Below, piece after piece: positions 6,341-15,688 of a DNA stretch of 64,000 bases; position 1 is the first letter of the stretch, and every line of letters begins with the position of its first letter. Both the position numbers and the translations under genes were made by a program. Source of the stretch: Pseudomonas quercus (GTDB taxonomy: Bacteria; Pseudomonadota; Gammaproteobacteria; Pseudomonadales; Pseudomonadaceae); NCBI RefSeq assembly GCF_012033695.1, contig NZ_JAAVJI010000016.1:47461-111460 (forward strand), given 5' to 3'. Below the pieces are notes generated by a model that worked only from the letters and a program-made list of their open reading frames with translations, was not told the DNA's origin and made no database searches.

Positions 6341-8965
6341 TTACATACCCTGCTCTGCAAACGGAGCTGCCAACGCCAGCGCCTGGTCCAGGGCCGCGAC
6401 ATCCACGCCGCCACCCTGAGCCATGTCCGGCCGCCCGCCCCCTTTGCCACCTACTGCAGCCGCTGCCTGCTTCATCAGGTCGCCTGCCTTGAGCCTGGCC
6501 GACAACGCTTTGGTCACACCGGCAACCAGCACTACTTTTTCTTCGTGCACGCCGCCCAGCAGGATCACGCCCTCGCCCAGCTTGTTTTTCAACTGATCCA
6601 CCAGCGCCAGCAAGCCTTTGCCGTCCACGCCGTCCAGCCGCGTGGCAAGCACCTTCACGCCTTTAACGTCCACCGCACTGGCCAGCAAATCGTCACCCGC
6701 TGCACTGGCAGCCTTGGCCTGCAACTGCTCAAGCTGCTTTTCAAGCTGACGGTTGCGCTCGATCACGGCCTGGAGCTTGTCCAGCACGTTCTCACGGCTG
6801 GCCTTGAGCAGGGAGGCGACCTCTTTGACCTGCTCCTCGGCCGCGTCCAGTGCCTTGAGCGCCGCTGCGCCGGTGACGGCTTCGATGCGCCGCACGCCAG
6901 AGGCTACGCCGCTTTCGCTGATGATCTTGAACACGGCGATATCGCCCGTGCGCTTGGCGTGGATACCGCCACACAGCTCTACCGAGAAGTCCCCGCCCAT
7001 GGTGAGCACGCGTACGCGATCACCGTACTTTTCGCCAAACAGGGCCATGGCGCCCTTTTGCTTGGCGCTTTCGATGTCCATTTCCTCGATCTGCACGGGC
7101 GTATTGCGACGGATCTCGCGGTTGACGATATCCTCCAGTGCCTTGATCTGCTCGGGCTTGATCGCTTCGAAATGGCTGAAGTCGAAGCGCAGGCGCTGGC
7201 TATCCACCAACGAGCCTTTCTGCTGCACATGGTCGCCCAGGATCTCGCGCAGGGCGGCATGCAGCAGATGCGTGGCGGAGTGGTTCAGGGACGTCGCCTG
7301 CTGCAGGTCGCCCTCGACCTGGGCCTGCACGGTTTCCCCTACTTTCAGGCTACCCAGGGCGATGATGCCGTGGTGCAGGAACGCGCCCCGGGATTTGGTG
7401 GTGTCACTGACCTGGAAACGGCTGTTACTACCTTGCAAGGTACCTCGGTCACCCACCTGGCCACCGGATTCCGCATAGAAAGGCGTCTGGTTGAGGATGA
7501 CGACACCCTCCTCCCCTTCAGCCAGTTCCTGCACGGCCTGGCCCGCCTTGTACAGGCCGATCACCCGGCCTTCGCCGTCGTGGGTGGTGTAACCCAGGAA
7601 CTGGGTGTCTTCCTCGACCTTCACCAGGCTGTTGTAATCCAGGCCAAAGGCACTGGCCGAGCGCGCGCGTTCGCGCTGGGCAGTCATTTCGCGCTCGAAG
7701 CCGGCTTCGTCCAGGGTGAGGTTGCGCTCACGGGCGATGTCACCGGTGAGGTCCATGGGGAAACCATAGGTATCGTACAGTTTGAAGATGACATTACCCG
7801 GCACCACATCGCCCTTGAGCTCGGCCAGGTCCTGCTCCAGGATCTTCAGGCCCTGCTCCAGGGTTTTGGCAAACTGCTCTTCCTCGCCTTTGAGCACGCG
7901 CTCGATGTGCGCCTGCTGGGTGGCCAGTTCGGGGAAGGCCTGGCCCATTTCGGTGACCAGCGCCGCCACGATACGGTGGAAGAAAGCGCCCGTGGCGCCC
8001 AGCTTGTTCCCATGACGGCAGGCACGACGGATGATGCGGCGCAGCACGTAGCCACGGCCTTCGTTGGACGGCAGCACACCGTCGGCGATCAGGAAACCGC
8101 AGGAACGGATATGGTCGGCTACCACCTTGAGCGACGGCTGGGCCTCGTTGGCACAACCGATAGCCTGCGCAGCCGCTTCCAGCAAGTGCTGGAACAGGTC
8201 GATTTCATAGTTGGAGTGTACGTGCTGCAGCACCGCACTCACCCGCTCAAGGCCCATGCCGGTGTCCACCGAAGGCGCTGGCAGCGGATGCAACACGCCA
8301 TCGGCGGTGCGGTTGAACTGCATGAACACGTTGTTCCAGATTTCGATGTAACGGTCGCCGTCTTCCTCAGGCGAGCCAGGTGGGCCGCCCCAGATGTCCG
8401 GGCCGTGATCGTAGAAGATCTCGGTGCAGGGGCCGCACGGGCCGGTGTCGCCCATAGTCCAGAAGTTGTCCGAGGCGTAGGGCGCGCCCTTGTTGTCACC
8501 GATGCGTACCATGCGCTCGGCAGGCACACCTATTTCCTGGGTCCAGATATCATAGGCTTCATCGTCGGTGGCATAGACCGTTACCCAGAGTTTTTCCTTG
8601 GGCAGGTTCAGCCATTGCGCGGACGTAAGGAAGGTCCAGGCGAAGGTGATGGCATCACGCTTGAAGTAATCACCGAAGCTGAAGTTGCCCAGCATTTCGA
8701 AGAAGGTATGGTGGCGCGCGGTGTAGCCCACGTTTTCCAGGTCGTTGTGCTTGCCGCCCGCACGTACGCACTTCTGGCTGCTCACTGCACGGGTATAGGC
8801 GCGCTTCTCTTGGCCCAGGAAGCAGTCCTTGAACTGGTTCATGCCTGCGTTGGTGAACAGCAGGGTGGGATCGTTGGCGGGGATCAGCGAGCTTGAGGCA
8901 ACACGGGTGTGGCCTTGCTGTTCGAAGAAGCGGAGGAAGGCTTCACGGATTTCTGCGCTTTTCAT
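6341..8965 (-). CDS. alaS: alanyl-tRNA synthetase
   Basis: An 874-aa cytoplasmic enzyme that charges tRNA-Ala. The start MKSAEIREAFL was chosen because it is the conserved AlaRS N terminus; the open frame continues 56 codons upstream without homology. Class II catalytic core: residues 1-250 (HHTFFEMLGNFSFGDYF). tRNA recognition domain follows to about 450. The editing domain holds the zinc ligands HSATHLLHAAL and CGGIHAKRTGDI (about residues 560-680). A C-terminal coiled coil and C-Ala/DHHA1 domain end with GGKGGGRPDMAQGGG. All key motifs are present and the length is normal. Confidence 0.97.
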   Translation of the reverse strand: MKSAEIREAFLRFFEQQGHTRVASSSLIPANDPTLLFTNAGMNQFKDCFLGQEKRAYTRAVSSQKCVRAGGKHNDLENVGYTARHHTFFEMLGNFSFGDYFKRDAITFAWTFLTSAQWLNLPKEKLWVTVYATDDEAYDIWTQEIGVPAERMVRIGDNKGAPYASDNFWTMGDTGPCGPCTEIFYDHGPDIWGGPPGSPEEDGDRYIEIWNNVFMQFNRTADGVLHPLPAPSVDTGMGLERVSAVLQHVHSNYEIDLFQHLLEAAAQAIGCANEAQPSLKVVADHIRSCGFLIADGVLPSNEGRGYVLRRIIRRACRHGNKLGATGAFFHRIVAALVTEMGQAFPELATQQAHIERVLKGEEEQFAKTLEQGLKILEQDLAELKGDVVPGNVIFKLYDTYGFPMDLTGDIARERNLTLDEAGFEREMTAQRERARSASAFGLDYNSLVKVEEDTQFLGYTTHDGEGRVIGLYKAGQAVQELAEGEEGVVILNQTPFYAESGGQVGDRGTLQGSNSRFQVSDTTKSRGAFLHHGIIALGSLKVGETVQAQVEGDLQQATSLNHSATHLLHAALREILGDHVQQKGSLVDSQRLRFDFSHFEAIKPEQIKALEDIVNREIRRNTPVQIEEMDIESAKQKGAMALFGEKYGDRVRVLTMGGDFSVELCGGIHAKRTGDIAVFKIISESGVASGVRRIEAVTGAAALKALDAAEEQVKEVASLLKASRENVLDKLQAVIERNRQLEKQLEQLQAKAASAAGDDLLASAVDVKGVKVLATRLDGVDGKGLLALVDQLKNKLGEGVILLGGVHEEKVVLVAGVTKALSARLKAGDLMKQAAAAVGGKGGGRPDMAQGGGVDVAALDQALALAAPFAEQGM

Positions 8966-9083
8966 AGGTTCTTCCACGGAGACGGCGGCCTGGGGCTCAC
9001 GGCTTGGCGTCGAAACGACGGCAAAGGGCCGCATTATATCGGGCCAGCGCCCAGGGTACAGTGTGTTTGTACGATTGAGTCCA

Positions 9084-10109
9084 TCAATTGGACGATTCCC
9101 AAGGGTTTTGCTGGGCGAAGGTGGCAAATACACCGATCACCTTGTCTATGTGGCTGGCGTCCACGTCCAGGTGCGTCACCAGCCTGAGCCGGGCGCTGGC
9201 CGTCAGGCGCACGCCTTGGGCTGCGGCGGCGTCACGCAACAGCGCTGCCCGCGAACCCATGTCCACGTACACCATGTTCGTGTGTACGGGTTCCACGGTA
9301 TAGCCTAGCTCAACCAGGCCCTCGGCCAGGCGTTGAGCATGGGCGTGATCGTCTGCCAGGCGCGCCACGTGATGGTCCAATGCATACAGGCCGGCCGCTG
9401 CCAGGAGGCCCGCCTGGCGCATGCCACCGCCTACCATTTTGCGCAGCCGGTTTGCCCGGGCAATGAACTCACGGCCGCCGCACAGCACTGAGCCTACCGG
9501 CGCACCCAGCCCTTTGGACAGGCACACGGATACGGAGTCGAAATGGCGGCTGATGGCGCCTGCTGGAACACCCAGCTTTACCGCTGCATTGAACAGGCGC
9601 GCGCCGTCCAGATGATGGCCAAGGTTGTGGTCAGTGCAGAAGGCGCTGGCCTGGGCCAAGTAGTCGAGGGACAGCACCTTTCCCTGCATGGTGTTTTCCA
9701 GGGCCAGCAGGCGGGTACGAGCAAAATGGAAATCATCCGGCTTGATTGCAGCGGCTACTTGGGCCAGGTCCAGCGACCCGTCGGCCTGGTTCTCCAAAGG
9801 CTGCGGCTGAATGGAGCCTAGCACGGCAGCCCCGCCGCCTTCGTACTTATAGGTATGGGCCTGTTGCCCAACGATGTATTCATCGCCCCGCTCGCAGTGA
9901 GCCATCAACCCCAGCAAGTTACTCATGGTGCCACTAGGCACGAACAGCCCGGCCTCGAATCCCAGCTCCTCGGCCAACCGGGCCTGCAAATGGGCCACTG
10001 TGGGGTCTTCGCCGTACACATCATCGCCTGTCTCGGCACGGACCATAGCCTGAAGCATTCCAGCGGTGGGGCGGGTAACGGTGTCGCTGCGCAGGTCGAT
10101 CAGGCTCAT
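9084..10109 (-). CDS. ltaE: low-specificity L-threonine aldolase
   Basis: A 341-aa PLP enzyme that cleaves L-threonine or L-allo-threonine (and phenylserines) to glycine and an aldehyde. The N terminus MSLIDLRSDTVTRPT is typical. The PLP lysine is K199 in VCLSKGLGAPVGS. The PLP-contact segments PSGTMSN (58-64) and HHLDGARLFN (165-174) are intact. The length matches family members of about 335-345 aa. It lies upstream of alaS on the same strand, with a gap of 118 bp, and is divergent from the ribH2 riboswitch. Confidence 0.94.
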   Translation of the reverse strand: MSLIDLRSDTVTRPTAGMLQAMVRAETGDDVYGEDPTVAHLQARLAEELGFEAGLFVPSGTMSNLLGLMAHCERGDEYIVGQQAHTYKYEGGGAAVLGSIQPQPLENQADGSLDLAQVAAAIKPDDFHFARTRLLALENTMQGKVLSLDYLAQASAFCTDHNLGHHLDGARLFNAAVKLGVPAGAISRHFDSVSVCLSKGLGAPVGSVLCGGREFIARANRLRKMVGGGMRQAGLLAAAGLYALDHHVARLADDHAHAQRLAEGLVELGYTVEPVHTNMVYVDMGSRAALLRDAAAAQGVRLTASARLRLVTHLDVDASHIDKVIGVFATFAQQNPWESSN

Positions 10110-10234
10110 CAGCCTCTCCTCGTGATTGCACCCAGGGTTATAGGCACCTTTCGAAAAAATCTAGCACGGGTGGCACTAAGGATTCCCCTGCTACATTCAA
10201 GCGTGTTAAAAATGCCGCGCCGCCTTACGCGGCA

Positions 10235-10418
10235 ACGTTCTCAGGGCGGGGTGCAATTCCCCACCGGCGGTAATGGCTTGACGGTGAAGGTAGGTGGCGC
10301 CACTCGACGCTCCTTATGCTTGTTAAGCCTAGCCCGCGAGCGCTCGTGTATACGAGGTCAGCAGACCCGGTGTGATTCCGGGGCCGACGGTCATAGTCCG
10401 GATGAGGAGAGAACGGGA
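10235..10418 (+). promoter_or_regulatory. FMN riboswitch (RFN element)
   Basis: The conserved six-helix RFN sequence is present in order. The P1 strand GTTCTCAGGGCGGGG opens it, then CAATTCCCCACCGGCGGTAA, then AGCCCGCGAGCG, then GGTCAGCAGACCCGG, then GATTCCGGGGCCGACGG, TCATAGTCCGGATG and the closing AGAGAACGGG. It controls ribH2, whose GTG start lies 80 bp downstream. In proteobacteria such elements usually sequester the ribosome site or end transcription when FMN is high. Confidence 0.96.
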
Positions 10419-10497
10419 TGTTTGCCGGCGGCCCTTGCGGCTGCCTGTCCCTTCGCTCGCGTGCCCTGTTTATTACCATGAACAGGAGAGTCACTTC

Positions 10498-10968
10498 GTG
10501 CAATCCACAGCTTTTTCCCGTATCGCCTTCATCCAGGCCAGTTGGCACAAGGATATCGTTGACCAGAGCCGCCTGGGCTTTCTCGAAGGCTTGGCCGCGC
10601 TGGGTGTCGATGCCAGCCAGGTAGATGTCTTCGAAGTCGCCGGGGCCTATGAAATTCCGTTGCATGCAAAACTGCTGGCCAAGTCTGGCCGCTACGGCGG
10701 CATCGTGGGCGCTGGCCTTGTGGTGGATGGCGGGATCTACCGTCACGACTTCGTTGCACCGGCGGTCATCGACGGCCTGATGCGCGTTCAACTGGACACG
10801 GAAGTACCTGTGTTTTCGGTCGTGCTCACGCCCCATCATTTCCACGAAGGCAAGGAACACCATGACTACTTCTTCCGCCACTTCCATGTGAAAGGCCAGG
10901 AAGCTGCCCGAGCATGTGTGGATACCCTGACCAAGCTACGCGACCTGCGCGGCATGGTTGGGGAGTAA
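10498..10968 (+). CDS. ribH2: 6,7-dimethyl-8-ribityllumazine synthase, RibH2 type
   Basis: A 156-aa enzyme that condenses ribitylaminouracil with dihydroxybutanone phosphate, the penultimate step of riboflavin synthesis. I chose the GTG at 10498, behind AGGAG at 10484-10488; the open frame upstream runs through the riboswitch and is not coding. The sequence is close to the RibH2 (decameric) paralogue of Brucella and rhizobia rather than ordinary icosahedral RibE: FIQASWHKDIVD near the start, GAYEIPLHAK, GIYRHDFVAPAVI, LTPHHFHEGKEHHDYF. It stands alone, under the FMN riboswitch, while other rib genes presumably lie elsewhere. It probably tops up flavin supply when FMN falls. Confidence 0.9.
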   Translation: MQSTAFSRIAFIQASWHKDIVDQSRLGFLEGLAALGVDASQVDVFEVAGAYEIPLHAKLLAKSGRYGGIVGAGLVVDGGIYRHDFVAPAVIDGLMRVQLDTEVPVFSVVLTPHHFHEGKEHHDYFFRHFHVKGQEAARACVDTLTKLRDLRGMVGE

Positions 10969-11010
10969 GGGGCGAGGCCAGTCTTAGTTGCTGTCGGACT
11001 GGCCGCAGCA

Positions 11011-11410
11011 GTGTGGCTATCCGGGTTCGTCCGCTGCGCGAACTCCCACAGAAGTACCGCACGTTGCTTGCTGTGGAACAGGCCGCCGCCGTGTGGCCAT
11101 CCAGGTTCGTCCGCTGCGCGAACTCCCACAGAAGTACCGCGCGTTGCTTGCTGTGGAACAGGCCGCCGCCGTGTGGCCATCCGGGTTCGTCCGCTGCGCG
11201 AACTCCTACAGAAGTACCGCGCGTTGCTTGCTGTGGAGCAGGCCGCCGCCGTGTGGCCATCCAGGTTCGTCCGCTGCGCGAACTCCTACAGAAGTACTGC
11301 GCGTTGCTTGCTGTGGAGCAGGCCGCCGCCGTGTGGCCATCCGGGTTCGTCCGCTGCGCGAACTCCTACAGAAGTACTGCGCGTTGCCTGTTGTGGGACT
11401 GGCCGCAGCC
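11011..11410. repeat. five tandem copies of an 80-bp repeat, plus a partial copy
   Basis: Units begin at 11011, 11091, 11171, 11251 and 11331, each starting GTGTGGC(C/T)ATCC and carrying GGTTCGTCCGCTGCGCGAAC, then TCC(C/T)ACAGAAGTA. The period is exactly 80 bp, and copies differ at only a few positions. A truncated copy recurs at 11451-11482. The core GTTCGTCCGCTGCGCGAAC is an imperfect palindrome like Pseudomonas REP sequences. All the array lies between the convergent ends of ribH2 and astE, where transcripts meet. No protein is supported, although all frames stay open by chance of the 80-bp period. Confidence 0.92.
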
Positions 11411-11508
11411 GAAGGCGGAGGCCGGGAACAGGCTGTTGCGGTGTAGCGGCCAGCCATGTTCGTCCGCTGCGCGAACTCCCACAGGTGTGCGCGCCGGCTC
11501 CCAAGCAC

Positions 11509-12516
11509 CTACAGGCTTGGAGCGTCCGCGCACGGCACAATCACAAGCCCGGCCCGCAAGCCGTTCTGCACCTTGGGGTTGGGGAAAATGATACGCGCGC
11601 CCTGCTCTTCAATCACAAAACGGGCGCCTTGATCTTCGGCTAGCACGTACCCCTCGGGCAGTTCCGAAAAATTCTCCACATCCGCGGGCAGGTTCAAGCT
11701 GAAGCCGTCGCTGTGCTTGATCACTTCCCGGGAAACCGTGAACAGTGCCAGCCCCTCCAGGCTTTCCCCTTCGCTGCCCGGCTTGCGCCCTTCGATCAGC
11801 CCACGCAGGCAGGCGTCCAGGCGTGAGAGGTTCACACTCGCGTTCTGCCCGAATGGCCGCGCTTTGCCCAACTCCAGGGTGAAGGCCTCTGCACCCAAGG
11901 TTTCGTAGGTGTAGGCGCTGAAGGTGATGCCCCGTTTGCGCTGTAGCAGCACAGCCTGCATGCCTGCCTCACGAAGCGTAACCAGCTCGTCACGGGAGTG
12001 CTTACGGTTTTCGTGCCACGGGTAGAGCGCAAACTGTTCGATACGCGAGCCACGGATGGCCGTGTGTAGATCGTAGTGCAGGCGGCGGCGCCCTTCCTTG
12101 TTGAAAAAGCCCGCTGCCAGCCGCTCCAGTTCGCAAGCGCGCAGGGCCTCGAAACCGATGGACCGTTCATGACGGCCATTGAACAGGCGGTTGATGTCCT
12201 GTTCGAGATAGCGCTCACCTCGGCGAATGGCCTCGGGGTTGCCGAACAGAAACAGTACCCGAGCACAGGGCTTGAGCTGGTCCCGGGCAATGGCGTGAAT
12301 CAGTTCGTCCAACAACTCCATGGGTGCGGTTTCGTTGCCATGGATGCCCGCCGACAGCAACAGGTCAAGGCCACTGTCAAGGTCCGCGGCCGGGCGCACC
12401 TCTAGCGCCCCAGGGCCCAGCCAGCGCAAGCAGGTACCGCTGACCGTCATCTGGGTTTTCTGTGTCGGCTCCCGGTCAGCCAGGGTCAGTTCCAGCAATT
12501 TGCCAAGCGACAGCAT
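11509..12516 (-). CDS. astE: succinylglutamate desuccinylase
   Basis: A 335-aa zinc hydrolase that performs the last step of the arginine succinyltransferase (AST) pathway, cleaving N-succinylglutamate to glutamate and succinate. Zinc ligands of the M14-like AstE/AspA family are visible: H59-x-x-E62 in GIHGNETAP, and a later His in YDLHTAIRGS near residue 150. The gene is the last of the aruCFGDBE cluster on the minus strand and follows a small 98-aa gene by 21 bp. Pseudomonas name: aruE. Confidence 0.95.
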   Translation of the reverse strand: MLSLGKLLELTLADREPTQKTQMTVSGTCLRWLGPGALEVRPAADLDSGLDLLLSAGIHGNETAPMELLDELIHAIARDQLKPCARVLFLFGNPEAIRRGERYLEQDINRLFNGRHERSIGFEALRACELERLAAGFFNKEGRRRLHYDLHTAIRGSRIEQFALYPWHENRKHSRDELVTLREAGMQAVLLQRKRGITFSAYTYETLGAEAFTLELGKARPFGQNASVNLSRLDACLRGLIEGRKPGSEGESLEGLALFTVSREVIKHSDGFSLNLPADVENFSELPEGYVLAEDQGARFVIEEQGARIIFPNPKVQNGLRAGLVIVPCADAPSL

Positions 12517-12537
12517 AGGCAGGCTCCCTCGCAGGGG

Positions 12538-12834
12538 TCAGTGGTGGCTGCAGTCCGGGCCATGGACATGGCCGTCGTCGTCGCCCTCCTCGCCCTGCTC
12601 CGCCGGCTCCATTTCCAACTGCAGGCTCACCAGGTTGGTGGCCATGGGGCGCAGCAGCAGGTTGGCGTACTCAGTGGCACCGTCTTCCACATCCACGCCA
12701 ATGAGCAACTGATCGTTGCCCCCGATCTGAATCCACAGTTCCTTGCCTTGCCACATGACGGCCAAGCGGGTGCAGGAGGTTTCCAATTGGGTGCCGTCGT
12801 TGTCTTCGAGAATCAGCTGGAGGGCATCTGACAT
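12538..12834 (-). CDS. conserved small protein of the aru cluster, unknown function
   Basis: A 98-aa protein between astB and astE, with 15- and 21-bp gaps, so it is almost certainly in the same transcript. It is mostly beta-rich with the segment LAVMWQGKELWIQIGG. The C terminus is very acidic, then ends HVHGPDCSHH, a His/Cys cluster that could bind a metal. From memory this ORF is regularly found at this place in Pseudomonas and is sometimes labelled topoisomerase II, a label its size and sequence do not support. Its role in arginine catabolism is unknown. Confidence 0.75.
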   Translation of the reverse strand: MSDALQLILEDNDGTQLETSCTRLAVMWQGKELWIQIGGNDQLLIGVDVEDGATEYANLLLRPMATNLVSLQLEMEPAEQGEEGDDDGHVHGPDCSHH

Positions 12835-12849
12835 GGTTAGGCTTTCCTG

Positions 12850-14196
12850 TTAGTTAAGTTGGAACGGGTAAACCGAGCCGAGCTGCAGCAGCCGGGTCAG
12901 TTCGTCCAGTGCTGTACGGCACTCTACCAGCAATTGAGGATCGGCCAGGTCGGCTTCGCTCAGGCGATCCCGGTAGTGGCGATCCACCCACCCCGTCAGC
13001 TGCTCATACAAGCTGTTTGTCATGATCACGCCTTGGTTCACCGCGCCCAGCTCCTGTTCGCTGAGGGCCACGCGCAGGCGCAGGCAGGCTGGCCCACCCC
13101 CGTTCTGCATGCTTTGCTTGAGGTCGAACACCTTCACCTCGGCAATGGCTGCGTCGCTGGCGAGCAACGCCTCCAGGTACTGCCACACACGGGGGTTGGC
13201 GCGACACTCCTCAGGCACGATCAGCAGCATCCGCCCATCAGCCCGGGTGAGCAACTGGCTGTTGAACAGGTACGAGCGCACTGCATCTTCGACGGCCACT
13301 TGGTCACGGGGCACCATGATTGCCTGGAACCGGCCGCCGCAGCCGGCCAGCTTGGCTTCCAGCTCCACCATCACCTGATCGCTGTCGAGAAACGCATCCT
13401 GATGGTGGAACAGGACCTCACCATTGCCTACAGCGATCACATCGTTATGAAATACGCCTTGGTCAATCACCGCCGGGTTCTGCTGCGCGTACACTGTGCC
13501 TTCTTCGCTCAAGCCATGCAGGCGTGCCACAGCCTGGGATGCTTCCAGGGTTTGCCGGGCCGGGTACCGCTGTGGTGCAGGGCGCCGGTTATCGAACGCC
13601 GCGCGGCCGTAAACGAAGAACTCCACACCTGGCTTGCCATAGCCCTGGCAGAAGCGCGTATGGTTCGCCGCACCCTCATCACCGAACTGCGCCACCGCCG
13701 GCAAGGCGGCGTGGTGGGCGAAGTGCTGCGGGTTGGCAAACATGGCCGCCAGCACTCGGCTGGTGGTGGGGTGCTCGATACTGCGGTGGTATTTGCAGTT
13801 GAGATTGGCGGCGGTGAAGTGTACTCGGCCATCGGCAGTGTCCGCGCTGGGGCTTACGGTGGCAGCATTGGCTACCCACATGCTGGACGCCGAGCAGCTG
13901 GCCGCCAGAAGCGGCATAGCCTGGTGGGCTGCCGCAGCGATCACGTCCGCATCGCTTCCGCTGAACCCTAGGCGGCGCAGCCCTGCGACATCCGGCCGCT
14001 CCTGGGGCGCCAGCACCCCTTGAACAAACCCCATGTCGCTCAAGGCTTTCATCTTGGCCAGGCCCTGGCGCGCCGCTTCCCGCGGGTTGGATTGCACCTG
14101 GCTGTTGCTCTGGGAAGCAACGTTGCCGTAAGACAAGCCGCCATAGTTGTGGGTAGGCCCCACCAGCCCGTCAAAATTGACTTCAAACGCATTCAT
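12850..14196 (-). CDS. astB: N-succinylarginine dihydrolase
   Basis: A 448-aa hydrolase of the amidinotransferase fold that converts N2-succinylarginine to succinylornithine, CO2 and two ammonia, the second AST step. The start MNAFEVNFDGLVGPTHNYGG was chosen as the conserved N terminus, with GGAG about nine bases upstream; the frame continues nine codons earlier. The catalytic triad fits the E. coli enzyme: E174 (FGDEGAANH), H250 (DQGVFHND) and C371 (QNGGGPACLRLRV). Pseudomonas name: aruB. It lies 31 bp downstream of astD. Confidence 0.96.
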   Translation of the reverse strand: MNAFEVNFDGLVGPTHNYGGLSYGNVASQSNSQVQSNPREAARQGLAKMKALSDMGFVQGVLAPQERPDVAGLRRLGFSGSDADVIAAAAHQAMPLLAASCSASSMWVANAATVSPSADTADGRVHFTAANLNCKYHRSIEHPTTSRVLAAMFANPQHFAHHAALPAVAQFGDEGAANHTRFCQGYGKPGVEFFVYGRAAFDNRRPAPQRYPARQTLEASQAVARLHGLSEEGTVYAQQNPAVIDQGVFHNDVIAVGNGEVLFHHQDAFLDSDQVMVELEAKLAGCGGRFQAIMVPRDQVAVEDAVRSYLFNSQLLTRADGRMLLIVPEECRANPRVWQYLEALLASDAAIAEVKVFDLKQSMQNGGGPACLRLRVALSEQELGAVNQGVIMTNSLYEQLTGWVDRHYRDRLSEADLADPQLLVECRTALDELTRLLQLGSVYPFQLN

Positions 14197-14227
14197 TTGG
14201 CTTGGCTCCAACACATGGCTCATGGCG

Positions 14228-15688
14228 TTACAGGGTGATGCCTGGGGTCAGGGACGATGGCAGGCTAACGCGCTCTGCCTCAAGGGAGGCAACCGGGAAC
14301 GCGCAGTAGTCCGCCGCATAGTAAGCGCTGGCACGGTGGTTACCAGACGCACCCACGCCGCCAAAAGGCGCACTGCTGGCAGCACCGGTCAGCTGCTTGT
14401 TCCAGTTCACGATCCCGGCGCGGCTGTGCAGCCAGAACTGCTGGTAGCGCTCGGCAGAATCGGACAACAGGCCTGCTGCCAGGCCATAGCGGGTGTTGTT
14501 AGCGTGCGCAATGGCCTCTTCAAAGCCTTGGTAGCGGACCACTTGCAGCAAGGGCCCGAAGAGTTCCTCATCCGGCCGGTCCGCTACAGCAGTCACGTCC
14601 AGCAGGCCAGGCGTCAGCAATGCTGCACCCGTATCCGGTTGGGTCATGGGTAACAAGGCCGTGGCGCCTTGGCTCAGCAACGTGGCTTGCGCAGCCATCA
14701 AGGCCTGGGCAGCCGCCAGCGATACCACGGCGCCCATGAAAGGCGCCGGCTGGGCATCGAAGGCACCCACCTCAATACTGCCCGCCACTTCCACCAACCG
14801 GGCCAGCAAGCGATCGCCCCATGGCCCCGCCGGCACCAGCAAGCGACGGGCACAGGTGCAGCGCTGGCCAGCAGAAATATAGGCGGACTGAATGATGGTG
14901 TAGACGGCGGCGTCCAGGTCTTCCACCTGATCGATCACCAAGGGATTGTTACCACCCATTTCCAGCGCAAGGATTTTTTCGGGGCGGCCGGCGAATTGCG
15001 CGTGCAAATGGTTGCCCGTGCGGCTGGACCCCGTGAAGAACACGCCATCGATATCGGCGTTGGCCAACGCCACACCGGTGTCGCGAGCGCCTTGGACAAG
15101 GTTGAGTACCCCCGCGGGCAAACCGGCTGCCTCCCAGCACTGTACCGTCAGCGCGGCCACGGCTGGCGTAAGCTCGCTGGGCTTGAACACCACCGTGTTG
15201 CCCGCCAGCAGGGCTGGCACGATATGGCCATTGGGCAGGTGGCCAGGGAAGTTATAGGGGCCGAACACTGCAACTACACCATGGGGCTTGTGCCGCAATA
15301 CGGCATTGGCGTCGCCTAGCACACCGTGCTTTTCACCCGTGCGCTCCTGGTAGGCCTGAACGGAGATAGCGACCTTGTTGACCATGCTGGTGACTTCGGT
15401 AGTGGCCTCCCAGAGTGGCTTGCCCGTTTCTTCACCGATGCAATGGGCCAACTGTGTGGCGCAGGCTTGCAACTGGTCGGCGAACGCCTGCAGGTAGCGC
15501 ACACGGGCCTCTAGCGAAAGCAGCGCCCAGGCCGGGAACGCGCGGCGCGCCGCGGCCACAGCCTGGTTCACTTGGCCGGCCGATGCCGCCTGACCTTTCC
15601 AGAGCACGCGCTGGCCTACAGGGTCCAAGGATTCGAAAGCGTCACCCTCGCCGTTAAGCCACTGCCCATCGATAAACAACGTACTCAT
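14228..15688 (-). CDS. astD: succinylglutamate-semialdehyde dehydrogenase
   Basis: A 486-aa NAD+-dependent aldehyde dehydrogenase that oxidises N-succinylglutamate semialdehyde in the AST pathway. The NAD-binding segment FFTGSSRTG is at 217-225. The general base is E243 in LEMGGNNP, and the catalytic cysteine is C277 in SAGQRCTCARR. Its start codon overlaps the stop of aruG by 4 bp (ATGA), which indicates translational coupling. Pseudomonas name: aruD. Confidence 0.96.
   Translation of the reverse strand: MSTLFIDGQWLNGEGDAFESLDPVGQRVLWKGQAASAGQVNQAVAAARRAFPAWALLSLEARVRYLQAFADQLQACATQLAHCIGEETGKPLWEATTEVTSMVNKVAISVQAYQERTGEKHGVLGDANAVLRHKPHGVVAVFGPYNFPGHLPNGHIVPALLAGNTVVFKPSELTPAVAALTVQCWEAAGLPAGVLNLVQGARDTGVALANADIDGVFFTGSSRTGNHLHAQFAGRPEKILALEMGGNNPLVIDQVEDLDAAVYTIIQSAYISAGQRCTCARRLLVPAGPWGDRLLARLVEVAGSIEVGAFDAQPAPFMGAVVSLAAAQALMAAQATLLSQGATALLPMTQPDTGAALLTPGLLDVTAVADRPDEELFGPLLQVVRYQGFEEAIAHANNTRYGLAAGLLSDSAERYQQFWLHSRAGIVNWNKQLTGAASSAPFGGVGASGNHRASAYYAADYCAFPVASLEAERVSLPSSLTPGITL

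Noticed and set aside
6152..8896. A 914-codon open frame on the plus strand
   Set aside because: It lies fully opposite alaS. Its composition is that of an antisense frame in GC-rich coding DNA, and it has no family resemblance.
11011..11410. Could the 80-bp array be CRISPR?
   Set aside because: The whole 80-bp unit is conserved. There are no variable spacers between short repeats, and no cas genes.
10914..11643. Several long open frames across the 80-bp repeat
   Set aside because: They arise because the repeats carry no stops in several frames; the protein would be a meaningless repeat of VRPLRELPQKY-like units on both strands.
12538..12834. Topoisomerase II label for the 98-aa protein
   Set aside because: It is far too small, with no GHKL or TOPRIM motif. 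The label is an old database error as far as I recall.
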